From assembly GCF_017813235.1 (NCBI RefSeq), contig NZ_JAGISH010000014.1, positions 1 to 64,000 on the forward strand: a DNA stretch of 64,000 bases, written 5' to 3'. Origin of the DNA: Sagittula salina (GTDB lineage Bacteria > Pseudomonadota > Alphaproteobacteria > Rhodobacterales > Rhodobacteraceae). Within the stretch, counting starts at the first letter, position 1; every line of letters starts with the position of its first letter. The position numbers and the translations under genes are program-made. Under the pieces are notes generated by a model. That model made no database searches and had not been told where the DNA came from. It worked only from the letters and a program-made list of their open reading frames with translations. Below, in pieces: positions 1 through 8,395 of the stretch.

Positions 1-263
1 TGCGCGCTTTGTCATCCCCGCGCGCCTGCGCTTTGTAATCCCGGCGCGTTGCGCGTGCTTCCTCCCCCCGCCGCCGGTTGACCCCGCGTCGGGTTGGCGG
101 GGATGGTGACCGGGCAATCCGGACCTGTAAAGGCTGTCGCCCGCAGACCTGTTGCGGGTTCCCGCACATGGTTTGCGGGCGGGGGTGTTTCCTTTGGCCC
201 GCGATGGGGGCAAACTTGCGGGAGCGCGCAGCCCCCGGGTCCACCGCGCGACAGGGAGGACAG
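1..263. other. Upstream region of the histidine kinase gene
   Basis: No gene is supported here; frames that stay open look like GC-rich shadow. The left edge shows two imperfect direct copies of a 21-base unit (GCGCTTTGT then ATCCC and GCGCG) at 4-24 and 28-48, differing at two positions. A purine-rich ribosome binding site (AGGGAGGA, 252-259) precedes the ATG at 264. No promoter was recognised with confidence. Confidence 0.4.
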
Positions 264-1430
264 ATGACCGACACGCTCGACGAACCGCGCACCGGCGCGG
301 TGTTGCTCGATATCGCGCGACGGCTCGGCGCGGTAACCGACATCGCCGGGGCGCTGGAATCCGTCGCCGGTGACATCGCCGGGCTGATCCCTTTTACCCA
401 TTGCGACATCTGCCTGCTGGATCGCCCCGGTTGGGTCGTCAGCCACGAAGTGGGCATCCGCACCCGCTGGTCCCGCGCCTCGGGGCGCATCGACCACGCA
501 CCGGTGCGTGATCTGCTGACCGGACAATGCGAGGTCATGCTGTCCGAGGACGCGACCCAGGACCCGCGCTACACCTTCGCAGGGGCGATCTGCGAACCGA
601 TCCTGAACCACAAGCTGCGCAGCCGTGTCAACGTGCTGATGCGCGTGCAGGGGCGGATCATCGGCACGCTCAACATCTCGCATTCGACGCGCGGGCTGTA
701 TGACGCGCGGGCCGTGGATCTGGCGCAGCGCATCGCGGACGTGCTGGCGCCGTGGTTCCACATCCTGCACAAGGCCGACCGCGCCCGCCGACTGCCCCGC
801 GTCAACCCCGACGAAGAAGCCCTGCGGCGCGGCGCGCTGGAACTGACCCGCGCGCTGGAAACCGAACGGCAGCGCATCGGGATGGACCTGCACGACCAGA
901 CGCTCGCCGACCTCTCGCGGCTCCTGCGCGAAGCCACCGGCGACAGTCCCCTGCCCCGCGAAGTTCTGGCGGGACGCCTGCGCCAGACCATCGACGACCT
1001 GCGCCGCATCATCGATACCGCCGTGCCGACGCTGCTGGAACTGTTTGGCTTTGCCCATGCCGTCCGCGTGCATCTGGACCGCGCGGGCGGCGACGGCGGC
1101 GCGCAACTGACCGTCACCGACCTGACGCAAGGCGCGCCCGACACCCTCGACCCGACCGTGCGCACCGCCCTGTTCCACATCGCGCAGGAGGCGATCAACA
1201 ACGCCACGCGGCACGCCGGCGCTTCCCGGATCGAGGTCGCGATGGACCGTCCCTCCCCTGCCCTTCTCACCATCACCGTGCGCGACGACGGGTGCGGCAT
1301 CCCTGCCGCGCCAGCGCGCCAGTCCGGACTGATGCACATGCGCACGCGGGCCCGGCTGATCTCGGCCGCGCTCGACATCTCTGCCGATCACGGAACCGTG
1401 GTCCGCGTCTCGCTGAGGATCGCGCCATGA
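264..1430 (+). CDS. GAF-domain sensor histidine kinase, NarL/DegS type (HisKA_3)
   Basis: This 388-residue protein has no membrane segment, so it is probably a cytoplasmic sensor. Residues about 10-170 look like a GAF sensor domain. They are followed by a dimerisation and phosphotransfer helix of the HisKA_3 type (ERQRIGMDLHDQTLADL) with the phosphoacceptor at His210. The ATPase domain shows an N box (AQEAINNATRHA) and a G box (VRDDGCGIP). The ATG at 264 is chosen because AGGGAGGA lies just upstream; the frame is open further upstream but that part looks non-coding. The stop overlaps the ATG of the response regulator gene by four bases (ATGA), so the two are translationally coupled partners. 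The signal sensed is unknown. Confidence 0.88.
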   Translation: MTDTLDEPRTGAVLLDIARRLGAVTDIAGALESVAGDIAGLIPFTHCDICLLDRPGWVVSHEVGIRTRWSRASGRIDHAPVRDLLTGQCEVMLSEDATQDPRYTFAGAICEPILNHKLRSRVNVLMRVQGRIIGTLNISHSTRGLYDARAVDLAQRIADVLAPWFHILHKADRARRLPRVNPDEEALRRGALELTRALETERQRIGMDLHDQTLADLSRLLREATGDSPLPREVLAGRLRQTIDDLRRIIDTAVPTLLELFGFAHAVRVHLDRAGGDGGAQLTVTDLTQGAPDTLDPTVRTALFHIAQEAINNATRHAGASRIEVAMDRPSPALLTITVRDDGCGIPAAPARQSGLMHMRTRARLISAALDISADHGTVVRVSLRIAP

Positions 1431-2155
1431 GGGTACTGCTGGTGGAAGACGACCAGTTCCACGCCTCCTACATGGAAGATGTGCTGGCGGAGACCCTGCC
1501 CGAGGTCACCGAGATCTTCCATGCTGTCAACGGCGAAGAGGCCGAACACGAGGCCCGCGCGCTCTCCATCGACGCGGTGGTGATGGATCTGCGCATGTCC
1601 ACCCGGAACGGCATCGAAGCCGCCCGCACGCTGTGGACCGAACGCCCCGAGACGCGCATCCTGTTCTGGTCGAACTACGCCGACGAAGCCTACCTGCGCG
1701 GCATCGCCGCCATTGTCCCGGAGGACAGCGCCTATGGCTATCTGCTGAAGACCGCGCCCCGCGACCGGCTGAAGCTGGCGTTGCGCGCCGTACTGGTGGA
1801 GGGGCAGATCATGGTGGACCGCGAAATCCACCGCCTGCAACGCCGCGCCGCGTCGCCGCGCAACACGCTTGACGACAGCGAATTCGCCGTGCTGCTGGAC
1901 CTCGCACTCGGATTGCAGGACCGCACCATCGCGGAGCGACGGGGCATGTCGCTGCGCACGGTGCAAAACCGGCTGTTGTCACTGTATGAAAAGCTCGGCG
2001 TGGACGCCGAGCGCGACCCCGACATGCCGCTGAACAAACGCGTCCGCGCCCTGAACCGCGCGCTGGTGACGCGCACACTCAATATGGAAACGCTGGAGAC
2101 CGCGCAGCGCGACCTTGACCGCTGGAAGGCGGGTCAGCGGAAGCGGGCGGGCTGA
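1427..2155 (+). CDS. Two-component response regulator with LuxR-type HTH
   Basis: This 242-residue regulator pairs with the histidine kinase encoded immediately upstream (four-base overlap). The receiver domain has the acidic pair after LLVED, the phosphoacceptor Asp54 (VVMDLRM) and the conserved Lys108 (YLLKT). A LuxR-like helix-turn-helix follows at about residues 160-192 (TIAERRGMSLRTVQNRL), as in the NarL/FixJ families. The C-terminal tail after the HTH is longer than usual. Targets cannot be read from the sequence; the gene is convergent with the ligK operon and only 7 bases from its end. Confidence 0.88.
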   Translation: MRVLLVEDDQFHASYMEDVLAETLPEVTEIFHAVNGEEAEHEARALSIDAVVMDLRMSTRNGIEAARTLWTERPETRILFWSNYADEAYLRGIAAIVPEDSAYGYLLKTAPRDRLKLALRAVLVEGQIMVDREIHRLQRRAASPRNTLDDSEFAVLLDLALGLQDRTIAERRGMSLRTVQNRLLSLYEKLGVDAERDPDMPLNKRVRALNRALVTRTLNMETLETAQRDLDRWKAGQRKRAG

Positions 2156-2162
2156 GCGGCGC

Positions 2163-2837
2163 TCAGTCCACCCAGAGGCAGCCCTTTTCCCGCAACACCG
2201 TGTCGATCCAGGCCTTTTCCAACGTGCCGTCCAGCGTTGCCCGCATCTGCGCCTGTTCGGCGGCCTGCTTGGCACCGGCGCGCGACAGCACCTCCGCCGC
2301 CGTGGCGCGCGGCACCGACAGCACGCCGTCTCCGTCGCCCATCACCAGATCGCCGGGCGCGACCACCATGCCATCCACCGCGATGGCAAAGCCGATCTCA
2401 CCGGGGCCGTCCTTGTAGGGGCCGCGATGGCAGACGCCGCGGGCAAAGACCGGCAGGTTGATCGCCGCGATCTCGTCGCGGTCGCGGATCGCGCCGTCGA
2501 TGACGATGCCCGCCAGGCCGCGCACCTTGGCGTGGGTGACCATCAGTTCCCCGATCAGGGCATTCTCCACCGCGCCGCCGGCATCGACCACCACCACGTC
2601 GCCGGGCTGCGCCATCTCCAGCGCCATGTGCAGCATCAGGTTGTCGCCGGGCCGCGTGCGCACCGTGAACGCCGGCCCCGCCATGGCGCCGGAGGCGTGG
2701 AAACGTCGCAGCCCCCCTGCCCCGCTCAGACGGTTCATGCTATCGCTGACGTTGGCCACGGGCAGGCCCTCCGCCGCCGCGACCACCTCCGGCCCGACGC
2801 GCCCCCACGACCGACGGATGCGAAACCCTTCGCTCAT
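2163..2837 (-). CDS. ligK: RraA-fold aldolase, probable 4-carboxy-4-hydroxy-2-oxoadipate aldolase
   Basis: This 224-residue protein belongs to the RraA/HMG-CHA aldolase family of class II aldolases. It shows the conserved VIDGAIRDRDEI segment (Arg-Asp pair that binds substrate and metal) and the KDGPGEI and GDLVMGDGDGV motifs typical of the pyruvate aldolases of this fold. In protocatechuate and gallate meta-cleavage pathways it splits 4-carboxy-4-hydroxy-2-oxoadipate to pyruvate and oxaloacetate. It is the last gene of an operon and overlaps ligJ by four bases, and the LigJ product is its expected substrate. The ATG at 2837 is chosen because of this ATGA coupling. A plain RraA-like protein is the alternative, but context favours the aldolase. 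Confidence 0.8.
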   Translation of the reverse strand: MSEGFRIRRSWGRVGPEVVAAAEGLPVANVSDSMNRLSGAGGLRRFHASGAMAGPAFTVRTRPGDNLMLHMALEMAQPGDVVVVDAGGAVENALIGELMVTHAKVRGLAGIVIDGAIRDRDEIAAINLPVFARGVCHRGPYKDGPGEIGFAIAVDGMVVAPGDLVMGDGDGVLSVPRATAAEVLSRAGAKQAAEQAQMRATLDGTLEKAWIDTVLREKGCLWVD

Positions 2838-3853
2838 GCCGTCACCGGCAGTTTCAGGCGCGGATACACCCGCTGCGCATTGTCGCAAAAGATCAGCGCC
2901 CGCTGCGCCGCGGTCAGGTGCGGGCTCGCCTCGATATACCGCCGCGTATCGTCGAACCAAGCCCCCGTCTCCGGGTCGCGGCAGCGCACTGCGCCGTGCA
3001 TTTCCGAGGCGAACAGCACGTTTTCCACCGGCACCACGCGCGACAGCAGATCAATCCCCGGCTGGTGATAGACGCAGGTGTCGAACCACATATTGTCCCT
3101 CATCAGATCCGCCGGGTCCGGGCGTTCGCGATCCAGCGCCAGCCCGCGATACCGCCCCCAGTGATAGGGCACCGCTCCACCACCGTGCGGGATGACCAGC
3201 CGCAACCGGGGAAAGCGCTCGAACAGGTCGCTGTCGAGGATCTGCATGAACACCGTCGTGTCGGCGTTCAGGTAATGCGCGCCGGTGAAGTGGAAGTTCG
3301 GATTGCAGCTCTGGCTGACGTGGATCATCGCGGGCACGTCGAGCTCTTCGAGCACCTCGTAGACCGGAAACCACCAGGGGTCCGTCATCGGCGGGTCGGT
3401 CCACATGCCGCCCGAGGGGTCGGGGTTCAGATTGCAGCCTATGAAACCCATCTGTTCCACGCAGCGGCGCAGTTCGGGGATCACGCCCGCCGGCGCGCAG
3501 CCCGGCGATTGAGGCAGCTGACAGACGGGGGCGAAGTTCTGGGGATACAGGTCGCAGACCCGCCGGATCAGGTCGTTGCACAGCCGCGCCCAGTCCTGCG
3601 CCATCGCCTCATTCCCGATGTGGTGCGCCATTCCCCCAGCACGCGGCGAGAAGATCGTCAGGTCGGTGCCGCGTTCCTCCTGCAGGCGGATCTGCGTGCC
3701 CAGCAGACTTTCGCGGATTTCGTCATCCGAGATCGCCGGCCCGTCGGGGTCTGCCAGCTGGCGCCGGTCGCCCTGCGCCGCCACCTGCGCCTTGCGCCAG
3801 GCTTCGTGTTGCGCGGGCGCGGTGGTGTAATGGCCGTGGCAGTCGATGATCAT
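2834..3853 (-). CDS. ligJ: 4-oxalomesaconate hydratase (amidohydrolase family)
   Basis: This 339-residue cytoplasmic enzyme matches LigJ very closely along its length. It has the N-terminal metal motif DCHGHYT (His6, His8), then SPRAGGMAHHIG, GCNLNPDPSGG, HYLNADTTVFMQ, IPHGGGAVPYHWGR, FDTCVYHQPGIDLL, FASEMHGAVR and RRYIEAS. LigJ hydrates 4-oxalomesaconate to 4-carboxy-4-hydroxy-2-oxoadipate in the lower protocatechuate 4,5-cleavage and gallate pathways. It overlaps tctA upstream and ligK downstream by four bases each, so transport, hydration and aldol cleavage are coupled in one operon. The length is normal for the family and no defect is visible. Confidence 0.9.
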   Translation of the reverse strand: MIIDCHGHYTTAPAQHEAWRKAQVAAQGDRRQLADPDGPAISDDEIRESLLGTQIRLQEERGTDLTIFSPRAGGMAHHIGNEAMAQDWARLCNDLIRRVCDLYPQNFAPVCQLPQSPGCAPAGVIPELRRCVEQMGFIGCNLNPDPSGGMWTDPPMTDPWWFPVYEVLEELDVPAMIHVSQSCNPNFHFTGAHYLNADTTVFMQILDSDLFERFPRLRLVIPHGGGAVPYHWGRYRGLALDRERPDPADLMRDNMWFDTCVYHQPGIDLLSRVVPVENVLFASEMHGAVRCRDPETGAWFDDTRRYIEASPHLTAAQRALIFCDNAQRVYPRLKLPVTA

Positions 3854-5367
3854 GCGTGTCCTCCGGGGTTGGGGATGTCGTTCAGCCGCCGCGCGCGCCG
3901 CCGCCGCAGGGCAGGCCCGGCCAGCGCCAGCCCCCCGAGCGCGAAGCACATCAGCAACACGATGGCCGCCATCGGACTCGATGCGAAGTACAGCGGATCG
4001 CCCCGCCCCATCAGCCAGCCGCGGCGCAGGTTTTCCTCCAGCATCGGCGTCAGGACAAAGCCGATCAGCAGCGGCGCCGGGGCGAACCCCTGCCGCCGGA
4101 GTACGTAACCCAGCACGCCGAATCCCAGCATAAGCCCGACGTCGAAGGTGCTGTTGGAGATCGAGTAGGAGCCGATGCAGATCAGTACGATGATCGAGGG
4201 GTACAGCAGCCGGTAGGGAATGTTCAGCAGCGCCACCCAGACCGAGATCAGCGGGATGTTCAGGACCAGCAGCAGCAGGTTGCCGATCCAGAAGCTCATC
4301 ACCAGTCCCCAGAACAGCGCCGGTTCGTTCTGCACCAGCATCGGCCCCGGCACGACACCGTGGATCATCAGCGCTCCGATCATGATGGCCATGGTGGGCG
4401 TGCCCGGAATGCCGAGGCTCAGCGTCGGGATGAAGGCGGTCTGCACGGCAGCGTTGTTCGAGGCCTCCGGCCCCGCGATGCCCTCCACCCGGCCCTGGCC
4501 GAACTCATGGGGCTCCTTGGACACCCTGCGTTCGGTGGCATAGCTGGTCAGCGCCGCGACCGACGGCCCGGTGCCCGGCAAGGGTCCGAAGATGCAGCCG
4601 AACCCCGCGCCCCGCAGCATCGGCAGCCCCATGCGACGCCAGTCCTCGCGCGTGGGCAACATCGACCGCAGGGTGATGCTCTGTTTTGCACGGGTACCGC
4701 CATTGCGCACCGACAGGATGATCTCTGACAGGCCGAAAAGACCCATCGCCACCGGCACCAGCGACAGGCCGTCAATCAGTTCGTCGCGCCCGAAGGTGTA
4801 GCGGTAGCTGCCGTCGTAGAGGTCGATGCCCACCGTGCTGACCAGCCCGCCGATCAGGATCATGGCGATGTTCTTGCGCACGTCGAGCGCGCCGATGGCC
4901 GATACCGCGACAAAGCACAGCAGGATCAACGCGAAATACTCCGCGGGACCAAAGGCCACGGCAACGTCGACGATGACCGGCGTGAGCAGCGTCAGCACCA
5001 CGATGCCGATGGACCCGCCGACAAACGACGCGATGGTGGTGATGAACAGCGCCACCCCCGCCCTGCCCTGCTGCGCCATGGGATAGCCGTCCAGACAGGT
5101 GATCGCGTTCGACGGCGTGCCCGGCAGGTTCAGCAGGATCGACGCCGTCGATCCGCCGTATTCCGCGCCGTAATAGACCCCCGCCAGCATGACGATGCCC
5201 GTGGTCGGGTCCAGCGAGAAGGTCAGCGGCAGGATCAGCGCAATGGCCGCCATGGCGCCGATGCCGGGGATCACCCCGATCGCGGTGCCAAGGATCACGC
5301 CGCCGAGGCAGGCCAGCAGGTTCATCGGCAAAAGCGCCGTACTCAGCCCGAGGATGATGTTTTCCAT
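3850..5367 (-). CDS. tctA: Tripartite tricarboxylate transporter large membrane subunit TctA
   Basis: A 505-residue, very hydrophobic protein with about twelve membrane segments. It carries the TctA signatures: an N-terminal GVIPGIGAMAAIALILP loop, LLNLPGTPSNAITCLDGYP, and in the second half PLPGTGPSVAALTSY, GPEASNNAA and LGIPGTPTMAI. TctA is the large permease subunit of TTT systems, which take up carboxylates delivered by a periplasmic binding protein. The start at 5367 lies five bases after the tctB stop. It overlaps ligJ by four bases, so its substrate is likely a tricarboxylate or related aromatic breakdown intermediate (inference). Confidence 0.92.
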   Translation of the reverse strand: MENIILGLSTALLPMNLLACLGGVILGTAIGVIPGIGAMAAIALILPLTFSLDPTTGIVMLAGVYYGAEYGGSTASILLNLPGTPSNAITCLDGYPMAQQGRAGVALFITTIASFVGGSIGIVVLTLLTPVIVDVAVAFGPAEYFALILLCFVAVSAIGALDVRKNIAMILIGGLVSTVGIDLYDGSYRYTFGRDELIDGLSLVPVAMGLFGLSEIILSVRNGGTRAKQSITLRSMLPTREDWRRMGLPMLRGAGFGCIFGPLPGTGPSVAALTSYATERRVSKEPHEFGQGRVEGIAGPEASNNAAVQTAFIPTLSLGIPGTPTMAIMIGALMIHGVVPGPMLVQNEPALFWGLVMSFWIGNLLLLVLNIPLISVWVALLNIPYRLLYPSIIVLICIGSYSISNSTFDVGLMLGFGVLGYVLRRQGFAPAPLLIGFVLTPMLEENLRRGWLMGRGDPLYFASSPMAAIVLLMCFALGGLALAGPALRRRRARRLNDIPNPGGHA

Positions 5368-5372
5368 GTGCC

Positions 5373-5801
5373 TCAGCCTCCGAAGGCGGGGACCGGCAGG
5401 CCCAGCCCTTGTGTGAAAACCACCCAGACCCCGGCGGCGAAACAGACGGCATAGGTCAGGAACCCCGCATAGCGGCGTTCGGACTGACCGAGGTAGGCCA
5501 CCGCCATGCACAGTACCGTCGCGGGCACCAGTCCCAGCGCCTCTACCGAGAGGATGAAGATCACCACCCCCCCGACCACCGCGCCAAAGGGCCGCCAGTC
5601 AGGGGGCAGGACCTCTCCGCGCTCGGGGACGAGCAGGCCCAGCACGGAAACGATGACCACCCCTGCCGACAACGCGGCGGGCAGCGGGGCGGACCCGATC
5701 TGCGGCCCCCGGCCCCAGCCAAAGCGCAGCGCCATGATGAATGCGGCGGCGCCAAGAAGCGCCAGAGTGATCCAGGTTGCGTATCGTGCCATGCGGTTCA
5801 T
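5373..5801 (-). CDS. tctB: Tripartite tricarboxylate transporter small membrane subunit TctB
   Basis: A 142-residue membrane protein with four predicted hydrophobic helices, including ITLALLGAAAFIMA near the N-terminus and a helix pair at the C-terminus. Size and position between tctC and tctA are diagnostic for the poorly conserved TctB subunit. Two ATGs lie close together; 5801 is used because it gives a basic residue before the first helix. The gene sits 34 bases after the tctC stop, separated from it by a GC-rich hairpin. Confidence 0.85.
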   Translation of the reverse strand: MNRMARYATWITLALLGAAAFIMALRFGWGRGPQIGSAPLPAALSAGVVIVSVLGLLVPERGEVLPPDWRPFGAVVGGVVIFILSVEALGLVPATVLCMAVAYLGQSERRYAGFLTYAVCFAAGVWVVFTQGLGLPVPAFGG

Positions 5802-5807
5802 GCAGGC

Positions 5808-5827
5808 GGGGCGGCGCGGGCCGCCCC
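5808..5827 (-). terminator. GC-rich stem-loop between tctC and tctB
   Basis: A perfect 8-bp stem (GGGGCGGC at 5808-5815 with GCCGCCCC at 5820-5827) with a four-base loop lies in the short tctC-tctB gap. No strong T-run follows, so it is more likely a 3' stabiliser or partial terminator than a full stop. It would give more binding protein than permease, as is common in binding-protein operons (inference). Confidence 0.55.
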
Positions 5828-5835
5828 GGCCCGCC

Positions 5836-6804
5836 TCACTCCTTGAACACGGGGTTGTCGAGCGTTTCACCCCACCAGACGTAGCCCGCCGCGATGAAAT
5901 CGGCGAAGGCCGCCGGACTCTCGGATGGCGCGGCCTCCAGCCCCAGCGCCTTGTAACGCTCCACCACGGTCGCGTCCTCGTCCAGCGTGGCCATGGCGTC
6001 GAACAGGATCTGCACCACGTTCTCGGGCAGGCCCTTCGGGCCCATCAGCCCGTACCACGACCCCATGACGAAACCATTCAGCCCCTGTTCGGCGGTGGTC
6101 GGCACGTCGGGCAGCAGCTTGCTGCGCTTCTCCGCCGCGATGGCCAACGGCTTCACTGCGCCGCTTTCGATGTGCGACAGGAAGGCGGGCACGTTGTTCA
6201 TGTTCAGCTGCACGCGCCCGGCGACGAGATCGTTCATCGCCTCCCCTGCCCCGCCGTAGGGAATATGCAGCAGATGCGAGCCGGTCTTCTGGTTGTACAG
6301 TTCCCCCGCCACATGGGCGACGGTGCCTACCCCGCCAGAGGAAAAGTTCATCGCCGCCCCCGCGTCCGAGGCGGTCAGGGTCATCAGGTCGGCCAAAGTG
6401 TCGGCCTGCACCTCGGGGTTCGCCACGATCAGGACCGACGACACCACGCCCGCGCTGATCGGGGTGAAATCCGCGATCGGGTCATAGTCGACCTCGCGCA
6501 GGCGGGGGTTCACGTTGTGCGTGCCTGTGGTGCCGAACAGCAGCGTGTAGCCGTCCGCGTCCGCCTTTGCCACCATCGCCGATCCAATGGTGCCGCCGCC
6601 GCCGCCCCGGTTCTCGACCACGACCGGCCGGCCCAGTTCATCCGACAGATGCTCCGCCGCGATGCGCGCGATGGAGTCGGTGTTTCCGCCGGCCGAGAAC
6701 GGCACGATAATGGTCACCGCGCGTTCGGGGTAGTCGGCAAGCGCCGAGGTGGCCGTCAGAACGGCCCCCACGGCAATGCCGAGGGTCAGAGATTTCATGG
6801 TCAT
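5836..6804 (-). CDS. tctC: Periplasmic tricarboxylate-binding protein TctC (Bug family)
   Basis: This 322-residue protein begins with a Sec signal peptide (LGIAVGAVLTATSALA, cleavage before DYPERAV). The mature part shows Bug/TctC hallmarks: TIIVPFSAGGNTDSIARI, VVVENRGGGGGTIGS, IPYGGAGEAMNDLVAGRV and VPTTAEQGL. It is the extracytoplasmic receptor that delivers substrate to the TctA/TctB permease encoded downstream. The ATG at 6804 is preceded by AGGGAGG. It is the first gene of the tctCBA-ligJ-ligK operon and is divergent from the double-HTH LysR gene, which probably controls it. Ligand identity cannot be read from sequence. Confidence 0.92.
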   Translation of the reverse strand: MTMKSLTLGIAVGAVLTATSALADYPERAVTIIVPFSAGGNTDSIARIAAEHLSDELGRPVVVENRGGGGGTIGSAMVAKADADGYTLLFGTTGTHNVNPRLREVDYDPIADFTPISAGVVSSVLIVANPEVQADTLADLMTLTASDAGAAMNFSSGGVGTVAHVAGELYNQKTGSHLLHIPYGGAGEAMNDLVAGRVQLNMNNVPAFLSHIESGAVKPLAIAAEKRSKLLPDVPTTAEQGLNGFVMGSWYGLMGPKGLPENVVQILFDAMATLDEDATVVERYKALGLEAAPSESPAAFADFIAAGYVWWGETLDNPVFKE

Positions 6805-7048
6805 GGCTTCCTCCCTTTGTGGCGGGAAGGGAACATGACGCAGGGTTCCACGGCCAATACATTCCTCTGATCCTGGTTGCGTTCTGTTTATGGGTAATAG
6901 AATGAGGCCGCGACATACTGCGAACAAAGGATAATCCAAGCCGTTTATATTATATTTATCAGTTGGTTACACTGAATGCAAAAACCGCCCCCTGTGTCCG
7001 CGCTTGCAATCCGTCTCCGACCTGCAATCCTTTCCGCCGGAGGTGGCG
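6805..7048. promoter_or_regulatory. Divergent control region between tctC and the LysR gene
   Basis: This 244-base gap holds the promoters of the tctCBA-ligJK operon (minus) and of the LysR gene (plus). It includes an AT-rich block (about 6940-6975, TTTATATTATATTTATCAG) unlike the GC-rich surroundings. Divergent LysR genes usually bind such regions at T-N11-A sites. I could not fix exact boxes. Confidence 0.5.
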
Positions 7049-8290
7049 ATGACGACCGATCCGGAACCCAGCGTGGCACTACGCCATTTGCGCGCCTTTC
7101 TTGCCGTGGTGGAAACCGGCGGCTTCTCTGCTGCGGGGCAAAGCATCCGGCGCAGTACCTCGGCCGTGTCGCGTTCTGTATCGCTCCTGGAGGGCGCGCT
7201 TGGCCGCCCGTTGCTGCTGCGCGGACCGGGTCGCCAGATCCCCACCCCGGCGGGCGAAGCGGTGGCCCGCCGCTGCGCCCTGATCCGCCGCGAACTGGCG
7301 ACATGCCGCGATCAGGTGGCGCGCTATCACGCGGCAGCGATCCCGCCCTCGTCGGCGCTGTTCGGAATGATGGTGGATTGCGCCCACCTGCGCGCACTGG
7401 TGGCGGTGCGCGATTTCCGGTCGGTGCAACGCGCCGCGCGGGTGCTGGGAGTGACGCAACCGGCGGTCTCCTATTCCATCCGCCTGCTTGAGGCCGACAC
7501 CGGCGTGACGCAGTTCTCCCGCCTTCCGACCGGCATGGTCGCCACCCCGGCGGGCGACAGCCTGGCCATCACCGCGCGCCGCGTGCTGGCGGAACTGTCG
7601 CGCATGGTCGACGACGTGCGCTCTGCCGAGGGGGTGTCCACCGGCCTCGTCCGTGTGGGCGCATTGGCCTATTCCCGCACCGCGCTTCTGCCCGGCGCCA
7701 TCCGGCAGGTGCTGGCGGATCACCCCAATGTTTCCGTCTGCACCGTGGAGGGGCATATCGATCACCTGATGACCGCGCTCCACCACGGCGAAATCGACGT
7801 GCTGCTTTGCGCCTATCCCGACCGCTCGCTGCTGGACGGGATCAGCCTCGAAAGGATCGAACGCGACCGGCTGGGTTTTTTCGTGCGCCCCGATCACCCG
7901 CTTGCCGGACGGCGCGGCGTGGCGCTGACGGCGCTGCTGGATCATGACTTCATCCTGCCGCCGCAGGGAACGATCACGCGGGTCCTGCTCGAGGAGTTCT
8001 TTGCCGAGAATGGATTGCGTCCCCCGCGCGGGCGGGCGGAGACGAGTTCCTATTCGCTGGTGCGGGAACTGGTGGCAGGGTCGGATTGCATCGCCTTCCG
8101 CACGCGGCGGGAATTTCCGCCACATCCGGATGCCGCCGCCGTGGCGCTGGATACCGCCGTGCCCGCGCCGGAGCGGGAGATCTGCGTGCTACAACGCCTG
8201 GAGGCGCATCAGACTGCGGCGGTAGGGGCGTTTCTGGATGTGGTGCGCGGGATGGGGTCGCTGGGGCCCGACGGAATTACCCATGGGTAA
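7049..8290 (+). CDS. LysR-family regulator with two tandem N-terminal HTH domains
   Basis: This 413-residue regulator is about 100 residues longer than a normal LysR protein. It has two LysR-type winged helices: residues about 11-69 (ALRHLRAFLAVVETGGFSAA with SAVSRSVSLLEGALG) and about 112-170 (AHLRALVAVRDFRSVQRAAR with QPAVSYSIRLLEADTG). An effector-binding domain follows from about 198. Two-HTH LysR proteins exist but are a minority form. The ATG at 7049 follows CCGGAGG; a TTG at 7004 is possible but less likely. Divergence from tctC suggests control of tctCBA-ligJK. The stop codon lies inside a parS-like palindrome (8277-8290) encoding the last residues ITHG, so the gene abuts the partition module. 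Confidence 0.85.
   Translation: MTTDPEPSVALRHLRAFLAVVETGGFSAAGQSIRRSTSAVSRSVSLLEGALGRPLLLRGPGRQIPTPAGEAVARRCALIRRELATCRDQVARYHAAAIPPSSALFGMMVDCAHLRALVAVRDFRSVQRAARVLGVTQPAVSYSIRLLEADTGVTQFSRLPTGMVATPAGDSLAITARRVLAELSRMVDDVRSAEGVSTGLVRVGALAYSRTALLPGAIRQVLADHPNVSVCTVEGHIDHLMTALHHGEIDVLLCAYPDRSLLDGISLERIERDRLGFFVRPDHPLAGRRGVALTALLDHDFILPPQGTITRVLLEEFFAENGLRPPRGRAETSSYSLVRELVAGSDCIAFRTRREFPPHPDAAAVALDTAVPAPEREICVLQRLEAHQTAAVGAFLDVVRGMGSLGPDGITHG
8277..8290. repeat. parS-like palindrome, site 1
   Basis: TTACCCATGGGTAA, a perfect 14-bp palindrome that includes the TAA stop of the LysR gene. It is one of six related sites confined to 8.28-10.90 kb, within and around parAB, as expected for a ParB-binding partition site. 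Confidence 0.7.
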
Positions 8291-8301
8291 CATCCCGCTT
8301 G

Positions 8302-8315
8302 TTACCCATGAGTGA
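8302..8315. repeat. parS-like site 2, degenerate
   Basis: TTACCCATGAGTGA matches 12 of 14 bases of the parS-like palindrome. It lies 11 bases after site 1, in the gap between the LysR gene and parB. A still weaker half-site ending in GGGTAA is at 8328-8341. Confidence 0.5.
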
Positions 8316-8368
8316 CGCGCCGCCCTGTAACCTGCGGGTAACGCGATCCGGTTTTTCCCGCGTGGAAA

Positions 8369-8382
8369 TTACCCATGGGTAA
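8369..8382. repeat. parS-like palindrome, site 3
   Basis: TTACCCATGGGTAA, a perfect copy 13 bases beyond the 3' end of parB. Confidence 0.7.
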
Positions 8383-8395
8383 AACCGGAGCCCAG

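Noticed and set aside
12-1391. Minus-strand open frame of 459 codons opposite the histidine kinase
   Set aside because: The plus strand encodes a clear kinase with H, N and G boxes and a good ribosome binding site, so this is shadow.
7004-7048. TTG start for the double-HTH LysR gene
   Set aside because: ATG at 7049 has a GGAGG site just upstream and begins right before the first HTH.
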